34,327 nt of DNA from Treponema sp. (GTDB taxonomy: Bacteria > Spirochaetota > Spirochaetia > Treponematales > Breznakiellaceae), in NCBI GenBank assembly GCA_031279205.1, contig JAITIX010000045.1:1-34327 (forward strand). Reading direction: 5' to 3'. Below are positions 31,785 to 34,327 of this stretch, piece after piece. A program made the translations under genes and the position numbers. Positions within the stretch are counted from its first letter, which is position 1. Each line of letters begins with the position of its first letter. The notes under the pieces were generated by a model. The model was given only the letters and a program-made list of their open reading frames with translations, ran no database searches and was not told the DNA's origin.

Positions 31785-32402
31785 TTATTCCCTGATTATG
31801 AGTACATCAGCATCAAATGCCCCATTCCCGATGCTGGTAACACTATTCGGGATCGTTACACTCGTTAATGGTGTGTTATAAAATGCCGTATACCCGATAC
31901 TAGTAACGCTGTTGGGGATCGTTACACTTGTTAACTGAGTTTCCCTGAACGCTCCGTCCTCGATGCTGGTAACACTATTCGGGATCGTTACACTCGTTAA
32001 CTGCGAGCCTCTAAATGCGTGATCCTTGATGATGATAACACCGTTACCTATTGTTACATTCGTTAATGATGTGTTATAGAATGCCCGAGACCCGATACTG
32101 GTAACGCTGTCCGGGATCGTTACACTCGTTAACTGCGTGCCTCTAAATGCCCCATTCCCGATAGCAACAACCGAGACGCCGTTTATTTTACTCGGTATCG
32201 CAACGGCTTTATCATTACCCGAATAACCAGTAATGACGAGACCATCCCCGACCTGTTCCGTACCCCACGCCGATTCGTCTACCCTTTGATTGACAACCAC
32301 AGCGGGAGCAGCCTGTGTAGTGACGGCTTCTGATACACAACCGGGGAGCAACAATGTCGCGCAGCCTAATACGGTACCAACAAGCCACTCCTTCTGCACC
32401 AT
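31785..32402 (-). CDS. Leucine-rich-repeat (BspA/TpLRR type) lipoprotein
   Basis: From the ATG at 32402 the 205-residue product has a lipoprotein signal (MVQKEWLVGTVLGCATLL, lipobox LLPGC, Cys22). The frame is open to 32534, but the extra 44 residues would bury the signal, so I choose 32402. After a linker come five 22-residue LRR units of the type AFRGTQLTSVTIPDSVTSIG, as in BspA-like surface proteins of oral and gut bacteria and in treponemes. The protein is probably surface-anchored and binds host or bacterial ligands. The 66-bp DNA repeats are nearly identical, so unit number may vary. A homopolymer lies in the presumed promoter. Confidence 0.85.
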   Translation of the reverse strand: MVQKEWLVGTVLGCATLLLPGCVSEAVTTQAAPAVVVNQRVDESAWGTEQVGDGLVITGYSGNDKAVAIPSKINGVSVVAIGNGAFRGTQLTSVTIPDSVTSIGSRAFYNTSLTNVTIGNGVIIIKDHAFRGSQLTSVTIPNSVTSIEDGAFRETQLTSVTIPNSVTSIGYTAFYNTPLTSVTIPNSVTSIGNGAFDADVLIIRE

Positions 32403-32604
32403 CCAATTACAGCCACCAACCCCTTGAGCGATCATTCGTATACCGCAACATGGCGTGGCTGTAATTGTACTAGTTCCAGGTATAGCCTTTGGCCATACTG
32501 ATAGATTAGGAAGCATGTTACTAAAAACTAACATTTTTTTTCTTACATTAACTATCCTTACGGCGAAGCACGAGAAATGGGCAAGGCAAGCTTTACCAAT
32601 AAGT

Positions 32605-32633
32605 ACAATAGGGGGGGGGGGGGGGTGATATAA
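32605..32633 (-). promoter_or_regulatory. Candidate LRR-gene promoter with homopolymer spacer
   Basis: Reading leftward, TTATAT (32633-32628) and TATTGT (32610-32605) are separated by exactly 17 bases: CA followed by 15 C. Both boxes are weak matches, but the layout would let slippage of the tract change promoter spacing. The distance to the chosen start is about 200 bp, to the upstream ATG about 70 bp. Confidence 0.4.
32611..32625. repeat. Poly-G tract, 15 bases
   Basis: Fifteen consecutive G on the plus strand (C on the LRR gene's strand). This is the longest homopolymer in the window, in otherwise AT-rich DNA. Such tracts slip readily in replication. Confidence 0.98.
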
Positions 32634-32856
32634 TTTTACTACTATCCATTGATGATATCCTCCAAGAAAAAATTTTGAATGATATATTTATATATCATAA
32701 TAAAAATTATAGTATGTCTATGTATAAAAGTCAAGGATTTTTCTCAAAGTCTCTAAATTTTATGAGAACTAAAAAGTAGATAATGGTATGACGACTGGAT
32801 ATCCACGCCGCCCATGAACACAATAAAAAGAATACAATCCACCTCTTAATTAAAAT
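32634..32856. other. AT-rich stretch with a 20-bp hairpin
   Basis: Distinctly AT-rich compared with the rest of the window. ATGATATA (32679-32686) and TATATCAT (32691-32698) form a perfect hairpin. No gene is recognisable. The composition shift fits acquired or junction DNA next to the transposase remnant. Confidence 0.6.
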
Positions 32857-33408
32857 TTAGATAAAACCGGGCAAATTTCGTTCTTCCGAGATGTAAAAGG
32901 TTTGGATAGAGATACGATGTTTGAGGAATTCTCTTGGGGCTTGGTAAGGCTTTTCCCCTTCAGGGCGAGGGCAGCCTTGTCTTTTAAGGGCTCGGTCGAT
33001 AGTGGCTGGGTTGATAGCCATCAATTTTTCCCTGATAGCCGTGGTGATGGCGAAGTCCTGCCCTGTGGCGATAAAGGGCAACTGCTGGCGCATGAGGCAG
33101 TCTAAGAGCTTCTCGCATTTATACCAGAGGAAGGTTCGAATGAGGCGTAGGAAAGCGATGCCCTCACCGATGTAGATTTTTTGCCGGTATGGTTGGCGGG
33201 TCTTTTTTCGGCGACTTGAGTTTAACCGCCTTGTCTTTCACGACGAGGATGGCTTCCGCCGACTCCGGCTTGTTCATGCTCCGCAGTCGTATTTCCAGTT
33301 TTTGTAGCCGGTTACCTTGATGAAGTCGTCCAGCATGGCCGACTTCTTTCCGTTCGGATTTTTGGTAGCGGGAACGGACTTGTCTAGGAACTACTTTTTC
33401 TCTTTCAT
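32857..33408 (-). pseudogene. Decayed transposase lacking its DDE core
   Basis: An ATG at 33408 with AGGGG upstream begins MKEKK then a TAG. The same frame continues MLDDFIKVTGYKNWKYDC and hits TGA; another frame carries NKPESAEAILVVKDKAV; a third, from about 33194, reads LRLIRTFLWYKCEKLLDCLM then LMAINPATIDRALKR and FLKHRISIQTFYISEERNLP before a TAA. This order (helix-turn-helix N terminus, a PATIDR motif, then a linker to the core) is that of integrase-core transposases near IS481/IS1202 types. The gene has at least two frame breaks and in-frame stops and ends before the DDE domain. The family assignment is from memory of motifs. Confidence 0.75.
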
Positions 33409-33430
33409 GGTTAATCCCCTTTTCGACTTC

Positions 33431-33442
33431 CGATAGCTATCG
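33431..33442. other. Perfect 12-bp palindrome upstream of the transposase remnant
   Basis: CGATAGCTATCG lies 22 bp before the remnant's ATG. It could be part of an IS end or an operator. From here to 33664 I see no gene; a 67-codon frame ending over the next gene's ATG has no features beyond one hydrophobic stretch. Confidence 0.6.
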
Positions 33443-33664
33443 CTTCCGGATAGTCTTCCTTAATGTGGAGGGCGGACAGTTTCCGGTACAGCTTATAGAG
33501 ACGAAGGTCTCAGGTAGTATCATTCCCCCAATCTCCCGCCTTGCCGCTAAAAGCGACACCGGCGTCTTACTCATAACTTTTCTGCTGCCCATTGTCGTTG
33601 GCCTGACCTTTTACGACAGTGGTAGATCTTTCATTGTCGATGCCAACTGCGTTATATTCAATCT

Positions 33665-34327
33665 ATGAAAAGAATTTTTTTGCCGCCATTAATCGACCTT
33701 GTTTTTAAAAAGCTTTATGGAGACCCGCATAACGCTGATCTCCTCCGAAGTCTATTGGGAGCCATATTGAGTTTACCGGTTGACGAGTATAGTCAGCTTG
33801 AGTTTTTGGATACCCACCTGAAACCAGACACCGGAGGTGGTAAGCTGGCGATACTCGATGTCAAGGTAAAGACCAAGAGCGGCAAAATCATAGACATTGA
33901 GATACAGATATTTCGTGTAACAGCGTTTCGCTCGCGGATACTGTTTTATATGGCGCAGATGATCGTGCAACAGATCAATAAAGGAGACCCGTACTCGAAG
34001 ATCAAGCCGGTCATCTCTATAATCATTGCGGATCACTCTTTTATCAGCAAGGAAGAAGAGCGTGATTATCACAATGTGTATCACTTAGCGAACAAAAAGA
34101 GCCACAAGGCATTTACGAACCTAGTTGAGATACATACCATTGAGTTAGACAAGATGCCCGCCGGAGGAGACGGGACTTTATTGGGGAATTGGTTACAGTT
34201 CCTGAAATCCAAGACGGAGGAGGAATTTGCCATGATAGCAGCGGCGGATTTGGTAATAGCGAAGGCGGTGGATATTCTGGCAGACTTGAGCGCCGATGAG
34301 CAGTTGCGTACTGAGGCATTTTATCGG
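33665..34327 (+). CDS. Rpn-family recombination-promoting nuclease/putative transposase, 3' partial
   Basis: The frame is open from the ATG at 33665 through the window edge, 221 codons, so the C terminus is missing. The N terminus (FLPPLIDLVFKKLYGD) and the block ILDVKV (Asp65) plus IIDIEIQ (Glu79, Gln81) form the PD-(D/E)XK nuclease core of the Rpn/PDDEXK transposase-like family, whose E. coli members cut DNA and raise RecA-independent recombination. A later YHNVYHLANKK segment is also family-like. These genes are often present in many copies in gut and treponeme genomes. No strong ribosome site is evident. Confidence 0.88.
   Translation, partial: MKRIFLPPLIDLVFKKLYGDPHNADLLRSLLGAILSLPVDEYSQLEFLDTHLKPDTGGGKLAILDVKVKTKSGKIIDIEIQIFRVTAFRSRILFYMAQMIVQQINKGDPYSKIKPVISIIIADHSFISKEEERDYHNVYHLANKKSHKAFTNLVEIHTIELDKMPAGGDGTLLGNWLQFLKSKTEEEFAMIAAADLVIAKAVDILADLSADEQLRTEAFYR

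Noticed and set aside
33465-33668. 67-codon frame just before the Rpn-family gene
   Set aside because: It overlaps the next ATG and has a hydrophobic stretch, but no ribosome site or recognisable family; insufficient to call.

Overview
The window looks like part of a chromosome from a treponeme-type spirochaete (Treponema or a termite-gut relative; this is inferred from gene content, with no rRNA present to confirm it). The pointers are a V/A-type rather than F-type ATPase, the block phoH - 7TM-HD hydrolase - ybeY - tlyC - TPR protein, a BspA/TpLRR-type leucine-rich-repeat lipoprotein, and an Rpn-family nuclease. Most genes are tightly packed, often with ATGA stop/start overlaps.

Region by region. 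Positions 1-200 are a 22-bp tandem repeat array that probably continues beyond the window edge. Positions 415-7905 are one rightward operon: secG, a PTS EIIA/PtsN-like protein, a coiled-coil stalk subunit, then V-ATPase subunits C, I, K, F, E and A. Subunits B and D, which normally follow A, are missing here. After A come a hairpin, a 13-bp inverted-repeat element, a consensus promoter with tRNA-Leu(CAG), and an MgtC-family membrane protein. Positions 9154-15582 are a leftward operon: phoH, a PgpH-like HD phosphodiesterase, ybeY, a CBS/CorC protein (tlyC) and a large TPR protein. ruvB and queA run rightward from a divergent promoter and converge on a leftward D-aminopeptidase (dppA-like). Positions 18706-19095 are non-coding and end in four hairpins. 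Leftward adhE, overlapped by a small APH/choline-kinase-fold gene, carries a candidate operator in its promoter.

Upstream of adhE is a repeat-rich block (22661-23325): an 18-bp minisatellite followed by a mosaic 22-bp minisatellite. Next come a leftward secreted gluzincin metallopeptidase of 976 residues, a degenerate duplicate of part of that gene, a (GTTT)5 microsatellite, and adk. Then corA, a threonylcarbamoyl-AMP synthase and a glycogen debranching enzyme run rightward. The right end (31.7-34.3 kb) looks accessory: an LRR lipoprotein with a 15-base homopolymer in its presumed promoter, an AT-rich stretch, a decayed transposase missing its catalytic core, and an Rpn-family gene running off the edge.

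The most distinctive signals are the repeats: two unrelated-looking 22-bp arrays, an adjoining 18-bp array, and a dispersed 13-bp palindrome (GGTGTCWGACACC). The palindrome lies between genes and also inside ruvB, queA and the tsaC-like gene, each time read as Val-Ser-Asp-Thr. I see no CRISPR array, complete prophage, restriction system or toxin-antitoxin pair.
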